Shown in pieces: positions 56,360-64,000 of a DNA stretch of 64,000 nt; the first letter of the stretch is position 1, and each line of letters begins with the position of its first letter. Location of the stretch: contig JAJRPF010000070.1 in the NCBI GenBank assembly GCA_024280885.1, positions 43,861-107,860 of the forward strand, in the 5' to 3' direction. The position numbers and the translations under genes were made by a program. The notes beneath the pieces were generated by a model. That model searched no databases and was not told the DNA's origin. It saw only the letters and a list, made by a program, of their open reading frames with translations. The stretch is from Planctomycetota bacterium. Its GTDB lineage: Bacteria > Planctomycetota > JAJSAM01 > JAJVHW01.

Positions 56360-59300
56360 TCAGCTCGGGATGCGGTGCGTCACGACGCCCCGCAATTCCG
56401 CGATCGGGCGCCCACCCGCGACGAAGAGGATGTCGGAGGTCGTCTTGTTCTTCCCTTCGGCGCGACCCGTCAGCACCGCCTCGATCGGGCCCTCGACGGG
56501 CGCGCTCACGAATGGCCGATACGCGCCGATCTGCGTGGGTAGGAACGCGCCTCCGAGCAGATGTTTGTCCCAGAGGAGCGCCATCTGAAGACCGCCATCG
56601 AGGGCCGCCGCGTCCGTACTCCAGCCGACGCCCCACGACCGCGTGGCGACACCGTGCAGACGCGCGCGGATGCCTTCGTCGCCGATGCCGTCCACACCCT
56701 CGATTACCTGGAACTCCGGGCCGTGGAAGAGGACGTCACCGTAGATCTCGTCGGCGTAGCCCGTGAGTTTCGGTGTTGGCGTATCCGCGGTCGGTGCACC
56801 CGTCTCGTCGGACGACATATCGATCGTCGCCGAGTAGTGGAGCACGTTGTTCTCACCGCGGATCTCGGCTATGAACTCCGGGCCGGACGCGGTTGCCGTG
56901 CGACTGAGCGCGACGCGGAAGCGGTCGCCACCGTTCTCAAATCCCGAGAGCTCGATGCCCTTGCGGACGCGCACGTCCTTGACGGCGTTCAATACGAGTT
57001 CCGGATGCCACGCACGAGCGGCCCGACTCATCCACTCGACCGCCATCACGACGGGCACGACGGGCACGTTGCGGACCGAGTGATCGGCCAGCCACGGATG
57101 GCTGCCGCGGTCTACGAAGAGATCGAAATCGCGCGCTGCGACCTCCGCTCCCGGTGCGAGTGCGGCGGCTGTCGGGGCACCGCCGAGTACGATTTCGATG
57201 GCGTCAGACTCGCCGTCGCGAAGCTCGCTGACGAAGAGTCGCGCGCCGTCGTCGAGTCCGATCAGCGGTACGCCGAGCGACTCGAAATGCGCCTTGAGGG
57301 CTGGCGTGACCATGCCGCCTTCCCACGGTCCCCAACCGAGCGAACGCACGACGCAGCCGTCGCGCTTCGCGGCCTCGGCGTGGGCGACCTTGTTCAGGAT
57401 CTCGTTTGCCATCGCGTAGTCGACCTGGCCGTTGTTGCCGACGCGGGCGGCGACCGACGAGAAGAAGCTGATGACGCGCAGCGGATCAGATGTGGTGCAG
57501 GCAAGCAGTGCGCGCAAGCCCTCGATCTTCGTGTCGAAGACGCGATCGAATTGCGCGTCGGTCTTCTCCGCGATCAACTTGTCCGCGAGGACTCCGGCAC
57601 CGTGGACGATGCCGTGGATCGCGCCCCACTCCTTGCGCGTGCGGTCGAATTCGGCGGCGAGTGCGTCGCGATCGGTGACGGAGACGGCGGCGTAACGCGC
57701 GCGGCCACCCGCGTCTTCGATGCGCTTGATCGTCGTCCGGATCTCGCGCCCCGCAGTGATGCCACGGACCTGGCGACCGAGGTCGGCGGGCTTGACCGCC
57801 TTGCCCGTGGCCTTCGCGTCGGCGAGCAGTGCCCGCTTCAGATTCGCGTCGCCTTCGACGTCTGCGACGGCGGCGGGATCCGTGGCGAGCGGCGTGCGCC
57901 CGAGCAACAGGAAGGCCGCCTGCGATGCGCGGGCCAGCTCGATCAGGCACGCTGCCGTGACGCCGCGTCCGCCGCCCGATGCGACGATGACGGACTCCTT
58001 GTCGAGCGAGAGCGAACCCTCGCGACGCGGGCGCTGCTCGGCGAGGAGCGCGGTGCGTTCGCCATTCGCGGCGAGAGCGATTTCGAGTTCTGCACCGCCG
58101 TTCAGCAACTCATCGGCGAGAGCGCTTGCGAGGTCCTCTGCACTGCGCCCACCGCGCTCGATGTCGATGGCCCGCACCAGACTGTTCGGCCATTCGATCG
58201 AGGCGGTCTTCGCGAGCGCCGCGATGCCGCCCAGGAAGGCTCGGCCGCTCGTACCCGCGAGTCCGAAGTCGCCGCCGGTGTCCTGCACGGTGATGAATAC
58301 GCCGCCGTCTGCATCTACTCTTCCGGCGCTCATGGTCGGCGCGACGGCGCGCGCGAGATGGAACGCCTCGCGGGACGTGACGCACGCGGACTCGACGGTG
58401 GCGTCGGATGTCAGGCCACCGAGGTAGATGATCGCCTTCGTGTCGGACGTGACGTCCGCGACGGAAACGTAGCGCGCGTCCAGTCCGCCTGCGCTCAGTC
58501 GCGTGACGAGTGCTTCACCGACTCCGTCCTCGTCGCCCGTGACGACGATCGATCCCGTCAGTCGGGGATCCCGAAACCCGGCCGCAGGTGCGGCCACCTC
58601 CTTCACCACGAAGCGGCCCGCTCCCTCGTCGCCCACGGCTGCGCCGTTCAGTGTTTCGCCCGTCGACGTCTCGCTCTCCGACGCGTCCGGCGACGCGCCG
58701 CCTCCGGACGGCCCGGGATCGGGGTCGTCGCCACCGAGCTGACCGCGCATGTACTCAACGATCTGCCCCAGGGTACGGAGCTCGGACATGACGGCGGTAT
58801 CGACCTCGGGGAGGTCGGGCGCGCGGTTGGACATCTCGGAGAGGATCTCGACCCGCTTGATGGAGTCGATGCCGAGGTCATCCTCGAGCCCCATGTCCAT
58901 CGTGAGCATCTCGGCGGGATAGCCCGTCGACTCGGCGACGACCTCGAGCAGCAGTGCTTCGAGATCGATCGACGGTGCGGCGGATGCGGCCGCCGGCGCG
59001 ACGTCGCCGAGCTGTCCGCGCATGTACTCGACGATCTGCCCCAGCGTGCGGAGTTCGGACATCACAGCGGTATCGACCTCGGGGAGGTCGGGTGCGCGGT
59101 TGGACATCTCGGAGAGGATCTCGACGCGCTTGATGGAGTCGATGCCGAGGTCGTCTTCGAGACCCATGTCCATCGTGAGCATCTCGGCTGGATAGCCCGT
59201 CGACTCGGCGACCACCTCGAGGAGCAGTGCTTCCAGATCGATCGACGGTGCCGCGGATACGGCTGCTGGCGCGGACGCTGTGGGCTCTCCGGACGCCGAC

Positions 59301-62300
59301 GTGGCATCGTCGAGCTGACCGCGCATGTACTCGACGATCTGCCCGAGTGTGCGGAGTTCGGACATGACGGCGGTATCGACCTCGGGGAGGTCGGGTGCGC
59401 GGTTGGACATCTCGGAGAGGATCTCGACGCGCTTGATGGAGTCGATGCCGAGGTCGTCTTCGAGACCCATGTCCATCGTGAGCATCTCGGCGGGATAGCC
59501 CGTCGACTCGGCGACCACCTCGAGGAGCAACGCTTCGAGATCGATTGTCGGTGCGACCGCCGCGGCGACAATCGGAGCGGCCGTGACGGCCGCCGTGGGG
59601 GCCGCGGTCGGTGCCGCGGTGCGAAGCGCAGCGGGTGCTGCGTTGCCGACGACCGCGTTCAGGTGATCGACGATTTGGCGCAACGTGCGCAAGCTCGCGA
59701 TGGCGTTCGTGTCGATCTGCGGGAGATCCGGCGCGCGGCGCCCGACGGCGGAGAAGATCTCGACGCGCTTGATGGAGTCGATACCGAGGTCGTCCTCGAG
59801 ACCCATGTCCAGCGCGAGCATCTCGTGCGGGTAACCAGTCGCCTCGGAGACGACATCGAGGAGCAACGCTTCGAGTCGGGTGCCGGTGCCGGCGCGCGGC
59901 GCCGATGTCGCCGTGATTGGCAGCGCTGCCGCCGCACTCGGAGCCGCGGCTTGCGTGGGGCGCGGCGGGACGAAGACCGTCGCAGGCAGCGCGTCGGTCG
60001 GGTACGGCGGCGTGGCCCCGCCCGCCTGAATCATCGCCGCATGCATCGGCGCCGCCGCGGCACGGGGGAAACTGGCGGGTGCCTGACCGGTCATCACGGA
60101 GCGCGTATGGTCGAGACCGGCCTCGGCGGCGTGCAGATACGCCATGTGTGCGTCGGTCATCAGACGCTGGAACGTCGAGTGCGCCTCTGCCGTCTGCCGC
60201 TGCGTCTCTTCGATCGCGGCGAGCCACGGATCATGCGCGTTGCTCGGCGGGGGAGTCGTTGGACGTGTCGGCTCTCGCGGCGATTGCGGCGCGTGCGCCT
60301 GCTGCTCGTTGGCGGGCATCGGAACGGGAACCTCCTTGATGACGATACGAACCTCGGGCTCGACCGGAGTCGGCTCCGGGTTGGGTGCAGGGAGCGCGGC
60401 GGCACCGCCCTGCGGCGGATACGGCTTGCCGTAGTTGGCGCCGCTGATCCGCATCGTGAACGCACTCTTCTCGACAGCGCGCGGATCGGCACTCGGCTCG
60501 ATCTCGCTCCACATCGTAGCGTAGTCCAGCGCGACTCCGGCAGCGGCCAGCTCCGCGAGTCCCTGGAAGAACGTGACGGCGCCGTGGCTGCCCTGCTTGT
60601 CCATCGAGACGATCGTGACGTCGCGTCCCTTCAGGATGCGCTTCACCAGGCCCGCCAGAACCGTACCGGGACCGACCTCGACGAACGTCCGCGCACCGGC
60701 TTCGTACATGGCTTCGATCTGCTCGACGAAGCGCACGGGATTGGCGATTTGCTCCGCAAGACGTGCGCGGATCTTCGCCGGCGTCTTGGGATAGGGCGCC
60801 GCGGCCGCGTTCGAATAGACGGCCAGCTCCGGCGACCGAAACTCGATGCCTTCCAGGAACTCCGCGAAGGGCGCCGTGGAGTCGGAGACCACTTCGCTGT
60901 GGAACGCCGTGGCGACGGGCAGACGCTTGAAGCGGATACCCGCTTCGCCGAGTTGCGCCTCGACAGCGTCGATCGCCTCGGTGCGTCCGGAGAGGACCAC
61001 CTGCTTTGGTGAGTTGTGGTTCGCGACCACGACCTCGGACTTCCACTCTTCGAGTTTCGCGCGCAGCTTCTCGATCGTCGTCGTGACGGCCGTCATCGAG
61101 CCCGGCTTCTGCGCCGCCTCGGCCATCAACTCGCCGCGCTTGCGGGCCACGCGCACCATGTCGTCCTCGCCGATGACGCCCGCGGCGTGGAGCGCCGTCA
61201 CTTCGCCGTAGCTGTGCCCGGCGACGGAGGCGGGGCGCACGCCGAGGGCCGTGAGCAGTCGCAACTGACTCTGCGACACGAGTCCGATCGCGGGCTGCGC
61301 CCACTCGGTGCGCGTCAACGTCGCGGATTGCTCGGCGCGATCCTCGTCGTTGAACACCGGGCGCGGATACACGACCTGGTCGAGCCGTTGTCCGTCCGCC
61401 CAGAGATCCAGGCCCGCCGCCGCGTCCCACGGCGCGATGGCGTTCTCGAACGACATCGCGAGTCCGCCGCCCATGCCGACGTACTGGCTGCCCTGCCCGG
61501 GGAAGACGTACGCGATGTCGCCTTCGCGCGCTCCGGCCCCGTAGTGAATGCCGCCCGGCGCGCTGAAGGCCTCGTCGCTCTCGGCGATCTTCGCATCCGC
61601 CTGCTTCAACTTCGCGACCAGGTCGTGCTCGTCGTCGGCGACGACGGCCAGACGGCGCGCCGCCGTGGCGTCGAACGTCTCCTGCGACGTGCGCGCGAGC
61701 CACGTCAGCGTGCCGCTCTCTTCCGTCGTCCCGTCGATGGCCGCCGCGATCTTCTCGCGCAGCGTCGCCGCGTCGGGAGCGCAGAGAACGACGAGTTCCG
61801 CCGGCGATGTCCGCAGCCGGAAGGCAACGTTCGGGCCGGTGTACTCTTCGACGGCGATGTGGAAGTTGGAGCCACCGAAACCGAACGAAGAGACGCCCGC
61901 ACGGCGTGGGTGGTTCGAAGGCCGCACCCACGGGCGCGCCTCGGTGTTGATGTAGAGCGGGCTCTTCTCGATCGCGAGCTTCGGGTTCGGCGCAGTGACC
62001 TTGATCGTCGGCGGCAGCACCTTGTGGTGCAGCGCCATCACGGCCTTGAAGAGTCCGGCCGCGCCGGCCGCCGCCTTCGTGTGGCCGATCTGCGACTTCA
62101 CGGAACCGAGCGCGCACCACTGCCGATCCTCGCGCCCCGACTCGTCGAATGCCATGCGGATACCCTCGAACTCGGCGGCGTCGCCAGCTCCCGTTGCCGT
62201 GCCGTGCGCCTCCAGAAGTTCCACCGACTCGGGCCCGTACCCGGCTGTCTCGTACGCCCGGCGTAGAGCCTTCGCCTGTCCCGCTGAAACGGGCGCGTAG

Positions 62301-63268
62301 ACGCTCTTCGAGCGGCCGTCTGACGAGGAGCCGACGCCCTTGATGACCGCGTAGACACGGTCGCCGTCGCGCTCGGCGTCTTCGAGTCGCTTCAACGCGA
62401 CCATCGAGAGGCCCTCGCCGAGGATCGTGCCGTCGGCGTCCTTGCTGAACGGGCGGCAATCGCCGGTCGGCGAGAGCGCCGGTGTCTTGCTGAAGCACAT
62501 GTACATGAAGATGTCGTTCATCGTGTCGACACCTCCCGTCACGACGACGTCGGACTGGTGCAGATGCAACTCGTTGACGGCCATCGAGAGCGCCGAGAAC
62601 GCGCTCGCGCACGCGGCGTCGGTCACGCAGTTGGTGCCGCCGAGATCGAGGCGGTTAGCGATGCGACCGGCGACCACGTTGCCCAGCAGACCGGGGAACG
62701 TCGCTTCCTGCCAGTCCACGTACTCACCCGTGATGCGCCCGGACACTTCCTGCACCTTGCTCTCGGGCAGACCGGCGTCGCGCAGGGCCTTGATCCACAC
62801 GGGGTGCTGGAGTCGGCTGACCATCGATGCGAGTAGTTCCTGCGCGCTCGTGACACCGAGGATGACGCTCATGCGTTCCTTGTCCATCTCCGCGAACTGA
62901 CCGCCGGAGGCGTCGTCGAGGACGCGCTTGGCGACGATCAGCGCGAGCAGTTGGCTGGTATCCGTGGCCGGCACGATCGAAGGCGGGACGCCGAACGCGA
63001 GCGGGTCGAAGTCCACCTCGGGCAGGAACGCACCCGTCTTCGCGTACGTGTGATCCGGCTTCTTCGGGTCCGGGTCGTAGTAGTCCTCGATCAACCAGTG
63101 GCTCGGCGGCGTCTCGGTGATGAGATCCGTACCCGCGAGGACGTCGCTCCAGAAGCCGCGCTTGTCGACGGATCCGGGCATCAGCGCGCTCACACCGACG
63201 ATCGCGATCGGGCCGCGTGCTGGCGCCGCTGAAGATGCAGGCTTGGCGGTCGTTTTCTTGCCGGTCAT
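56360..63268 (-). CDS. pfaA: PUFA synthase subunit PfaA: KS-AT-ACPx4-KR-DH
   Basis: ATG at 63268 starts a 2302-residue protein; the frame continues upstream but looks like the antisense of pfaD. KS: Cys in DAACASAF (about 217), HGTATGAGD, KSQIGHTKAAAG. AT: VFPGQGSQYVGMG and the Ser in AGHSYGEV (about 683). Four ACPs carry DLGIDSIKRVEI with phosphopantetheine Ser near 1165, 1277, 1378 and 1469; the last three are almost identical. KR: GGGRGVTA (about 1765) and Tyr in VDYAMANE (about 1950). A polyketide-type DH (HPWLADHSV near 2062, FHGPEFQV near 2180) closes the protein. It builds the acyl chain on its ACPs together with PfaC and PfaD. Loading of the ACPs needs a PPTase, not seen as a separate gene here. 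Confidence 0.92.
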   Translation of the reverse strand: MTGKKTTAKPASSAAPARGPIAIVGVSALMPGSVDKRGFWSDVLAGTDLITETPPSHWLIEDYYDPDPKKPDHTYAKTGAFLPEVDFDPLAFGVPPSIVPATDTSQLLALIVAKRVLDDASGGQFAEMDKERMSVILGVTSAQELLASMVSRLQHPVWIKALRDAGLPESKVQEVSGRITGEYVDWQEATFPGLLGNVVAGRIANRLDLGGTNCVTDAACASAFSALSMAVNELHLHQSDVVVTGGVDTMNDIFMYMCFSKTPALSPTGDCRPFSKDADGTILGEGLSMVALKRLEDAERDGDRVYAVIKGVGSSSDGRSKSVYAPVSAGQAKALRRAYETAGYGPESVELLEAHGTATGAGDAAEFEGIRMAFDESGREDRQWCALGSVKSQIGHTKAAAGAAGLFKAVMALHHKVLPPTIKVTAPNPKLAIEKSPLYINTEARPWVRPSNHPRRAGVSSFGFGGSNFHIAVEEYTGPNVAFRLRTSPAELVVLCAPDAATLREKIAAAIDGTTEESGTLTWLARTSQETFDATAARRLAVVADDEHDLVAKLKQADAKIAESDEAFSAPGGIHYGAGAREGDIAYVFPGQGSQYVGMGGGLAMSFENAIAPWDAAAGLDLWADGQRLDQVVYPRPVFNDEDRAEQSATLTRTEWAQPAIGLVSQSQLRLLTALGVRPASVAGHSYGEVTALHAAGVIGEDDMVRVARKRGELMAEAAQKPGSMTAVTTTIEKLRAKLEEWKSEVVVANHNSPKQVVLSGRTEAIDAVEAQLGEAGIRFKRLPVATAFHSEVVSDSTAPFAEFLEGIEFRSPELAVYSNAAAAPYPKTPAKIRARLAEQIANPVRFVEQIEAMYEAGARTFVEVGPGTVLAGLVKRILKGRDVTIVSMDKQGSHGAVTFFQGLAELAAAGVALDYATMWSEIEPSADPRAVEKSAFTMRISGANYGKPYPPQGGAAALPAPNPEPTPVEPEVRIVIKEVPVPMPANEQQAHAPQSPREPTRPTTPPPSNAHDPWLAAIEETQRQTAEAHSTFQRLMTDAHMAYLHAAEAGLDHTRSVMTGQAPASFPRAAAAPMHAAMIQAGGATPPYPTDALPATVFVPPRPTQAAAPSAAAALPITATSAPRAGTGTRLEALLLDVVSEATGYPHEMLALDMGLEDDLGIDSIKRVEIFSAVGRRAPDLPQIDTNAIASLRTLRQIVDHLNAVVGNAAPAALRTAAPTAAPTAAVTAAPIVAAAVAPTIDLEALLLEVVAESTGYPAEMLTMDMGLEDDLGIDSIKRVEILSEMSNRAPDLPEVDTAVMSELRTLGQIVEYMRGQLDDATSASGEPTASAPAAVSAAPSIDLEALLLEVVAESTGYPAEMLTMDMGLEDDLGIDSIKRVEILSEMSNRAPDLPEVDTAVMSELRTLGQIVEYMRGQLGDVAPAAASAAPSIDLEALLLEVVAESTGYPAEMLTMDMGLEDDLGIDSIKRVEILSEMSNRAPDLPEVDTAVMSELRTLGQIVEYMRGQLGGDDPDPGPSGGGASPDASESETSTGETLNGAAVGDEGAGRFVVKEVAAPAAGFRDPRLTGSIVVTGDEDGVGEALVTRLSAGGLDARYVSVADVTSDTKAIIYLGGLTSDATVESACVTSREAFHLARAVAPTMSAGRVDADGGVFITVQDTGGDFGLAGTSGRAFLGGIAALAKTASIEWPNSLVRAIDIERGGRSAEDLASALADELLNGGAELEIALAANGERTALLAEQRPRREGSLSLDKESVIVASGGGRGVTAACLIELARASQAAFLLLGRTPLATDPAAVADVEGDANLKRALLADAKATGKAVKPADLGRQVRGITAGREIRTTIKRIEDAGGRARYAAVSVTDRDALAAEFDRTRKEWGAIHGIVHGAGVLADKLIAEKTDAQFDRVFDTKIEGLRALLACTTSDPLRVISFFSSVAARVGNNGQVDYAMANEILNKVAHAEAAKRDGCVVRSLGWGPWEGGMVTPALKAHFESLGVPLIGLDDGARLFVSELRDGESDAIEIVLGGAPTAAALAPGAEVAARDFDLFVDRGSHPWLADHSVRNVPVVPVVMAVEWMSRAARAWHPELVLNAVKDVRVRKGIELSGFENGGDRFRVALSRTATASGPEFIAEIRGENNVLHYSATIDMSSDETGAPTADTPTPKLTGYADEIYGDVLFHGPEFQVIEGVDGIGDEGIRARLHGVATRSWGVGWSTDAAALDGGLQMALLWDKHLLGGAFLPTQIGAYRPFVSAPVEGPIEAVLTGRAEGKNKTTSDILFVAGGRPIAELRGVVTHRIPS
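58736..59880 (-). repeat. Tandem ACP-coding repeats in pfaA
   Basis: Four ACP segments contain the same 16-residue signature. The three with Ser codons at 59438-59440, 59135-59137 and 58862-58864 share nearly the whole domain and differ mainly in linker length (spacing about 101 and 91 residues). The first, at 59774-59776, is older and more divergent. Confidence 0.9.
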
Positions 63269-63333
63269 GTAGGTCTCGCTCACGGAAGTTCGGGACTTGG
63301 TTGGCGTGGGAGTGTCGTGCGGCGCGCGCTCGC

Positions 63334-64000
63334 TCACGCGAGCGGCCGCGGTACATAGAGGAACGCGGATGACGGGACCGCAACTCCGTAGGAACGCAAC
63401 TGCTGCGCGCGGTTCACGACGGCGGCCCCCTCGAGGAGGTTCCTGGCGATCTGGACCACGGTGCGTGCCGCGGCCGGTTCGAGGAACGTGCCGTGGACCC
63501 AGCGGTTGAACGCTCCCATCGCCGGACCGCACCAGATCTGATAGTCGAGCTGACGTGAGGCGTCGCCGGAGTTGGCCCAACGGCTGGCCTTGCCGAGGTA
63601 CCACCGGAACATCAACGCCATCTTGTGCTTCGGGTCGCGCGCGGCGCGCTCAGACTCGGCCGGTGCGCGGCGATCCCAGAACGCCTTCGTCTCGGCCCAC
63701 ACGTCCGCAGCGGGCATGCCGAGGATCTGCTTCTCGACCTTCGCCATCTCGGCGGGCGGGATCGCGTCGATCGAGGGGTAGCGATGATAGAGCTCGTAGA
63801 GCTTCTTTCCGCGCACCGCGAACATGGTCCCGCGGCGCAGCACCTGCACCTCGACCCCGAGTTCGAACATATCGGCCGCCGGGGCCATGACGACGTCCGG
63901 CACTTCCGCTGCGCAGAGCATCTGCCGCCCGGCCGGCGAGAGCCCGGACTCGATTGCGGACTGATTGACGGAACCGGTCAGCACGTAGGCCGCGCCGAGC
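63334..64000 (-). CDS. pfaD: PfaD, trans-acting enoyl reductase (N-terminal part outside window)
   Basis: The frame enters from the right edge and ends 65 bp before the pfaA start. LGAAYVLTGSVNQSAIESG, then ADMFELGVEVQVLRRGTMFAVRGKKLYELY and WCGPAMGAFNRWVHGTFLEP, are typical of the C-terminal half of PfaD. This 2-nitropropane-dioxygenase-like flavoenzyme is an FMN/NADPH enoyl reductase that saturates selected double bonds in PUFA synthesis. About 222 residues are visible. The end of the frame is normal, so the gene is probably intact beyond the window and is the first known gene of this operon. Confidence 0.9.
   Translation of the reverse strand, partial: LGAAYVLTGSVNQSAIESGLSPAGRQMLCAAEVPDVVMAPAADMFELGVEVQVLRRGTMFAVRGKKLYELYHRYPSIDAIPPAEMAKVEKQILGMPAADVWAETKAFWDRRAPAESERAARDPKHKMALMFRWYLGKASRWANSGDASRQLDYQIWCGPAMGAFNRWVHGTFLEPAAARTVVQIARNLLEGAAVVNRAQQLRSYGVAVPSSAFLYVPRPLA

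Noticed and set aside
56561..61012. A 1483-codon open frame on the plus strand
   Set aside because: It runs antisense through pfaA, which has many intact domain motifs. High GC keeps opposite frames open, and the antisense product has no protein-like pattern.

Overview
The window is high-GC, densely coded bacterial chromosome from a Gram-negative cell: it has a TonB-dependent outer-membrane receptor, a LolE/LolD-type pair, many lipobox proteins and a periplasmic-binding-protein importer. Several features recall Planctomycetota, or less likely a myxobacterium-like lineage: a Ser/Thr kinase fused to an ATPase and TPRs, an anti-sigma/RseB-like pair, HEAT-repeat secreted proteins, many secreted proteins of unknown function, and a PUFA/secondary-lipid synthase ending in an acyltransferase. 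The taxonomic call is inference.

Layout. 1-6.7 kb: tail of an Hsp70-like protein, a zinc ribbon, tRNA-Leu(CAA), a PilZ protein, an anti-sigma/RseB-like pair and a HEAT protein, then a divergent lipoprotein/zinc-ribbon pair whose start codons overlap in one CATG. 6.75-7.15 kb: two tandem copies of a 201-bp non-coding unit. 7.2-11.8 kb: an SMC/RecF-like membrane protein without a P-loop, a LolE/LolD-type exporter and a small lipoprotein. 12.4-20.9 kb: a CPA1 antiporter with a cNMP domain and a K+ channel with two RCK modules, divergent from a kinase-ATPase-TPR regulator. 21-26.6 kb: three translationally coupled secreted proteins. 26.7-31.5 kb: small membrane proteins, a decayed 72-bp gene copy, a secreted protein, an HNH nuclease and tRNA-Ala(GGC). 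31.6-36.4 kb: leuS interrupted by an in-frame TAA, archaeal-type proS and a coiled-coil membrane protein. 36.4-46.3 kb: an inverted-repeat cluster, then a cobalamin riboswitch leading a B12 uptake operon (btuF-C-D, btuB), alkaline phosphatase, threonine aldolase and phosphohexomutase. 46.3-48.6 kb: a LOG-family protein and a beta-helix protein. 48.7-64 kb (minus strand): pfaD (partial), pfaA and a very large pfaC.

The most coherent systems are the riboswitch-controlled corrinoid uptake operon and the Pfa lipid synthase. In the synthase the acyl chain grows on four tandem ACPs of PfaA, is dehydrated by PfaA and PfaC modules, is presumably reduced by PfaD, and may be passed straight to a lysolipid acceptor by the C-terminal PlsC-like domain of PfaC. 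The most surprising single observation is the ochre codon inside leuS. It replaces a conserved Gln, and no other complete gene here ends in TAA.
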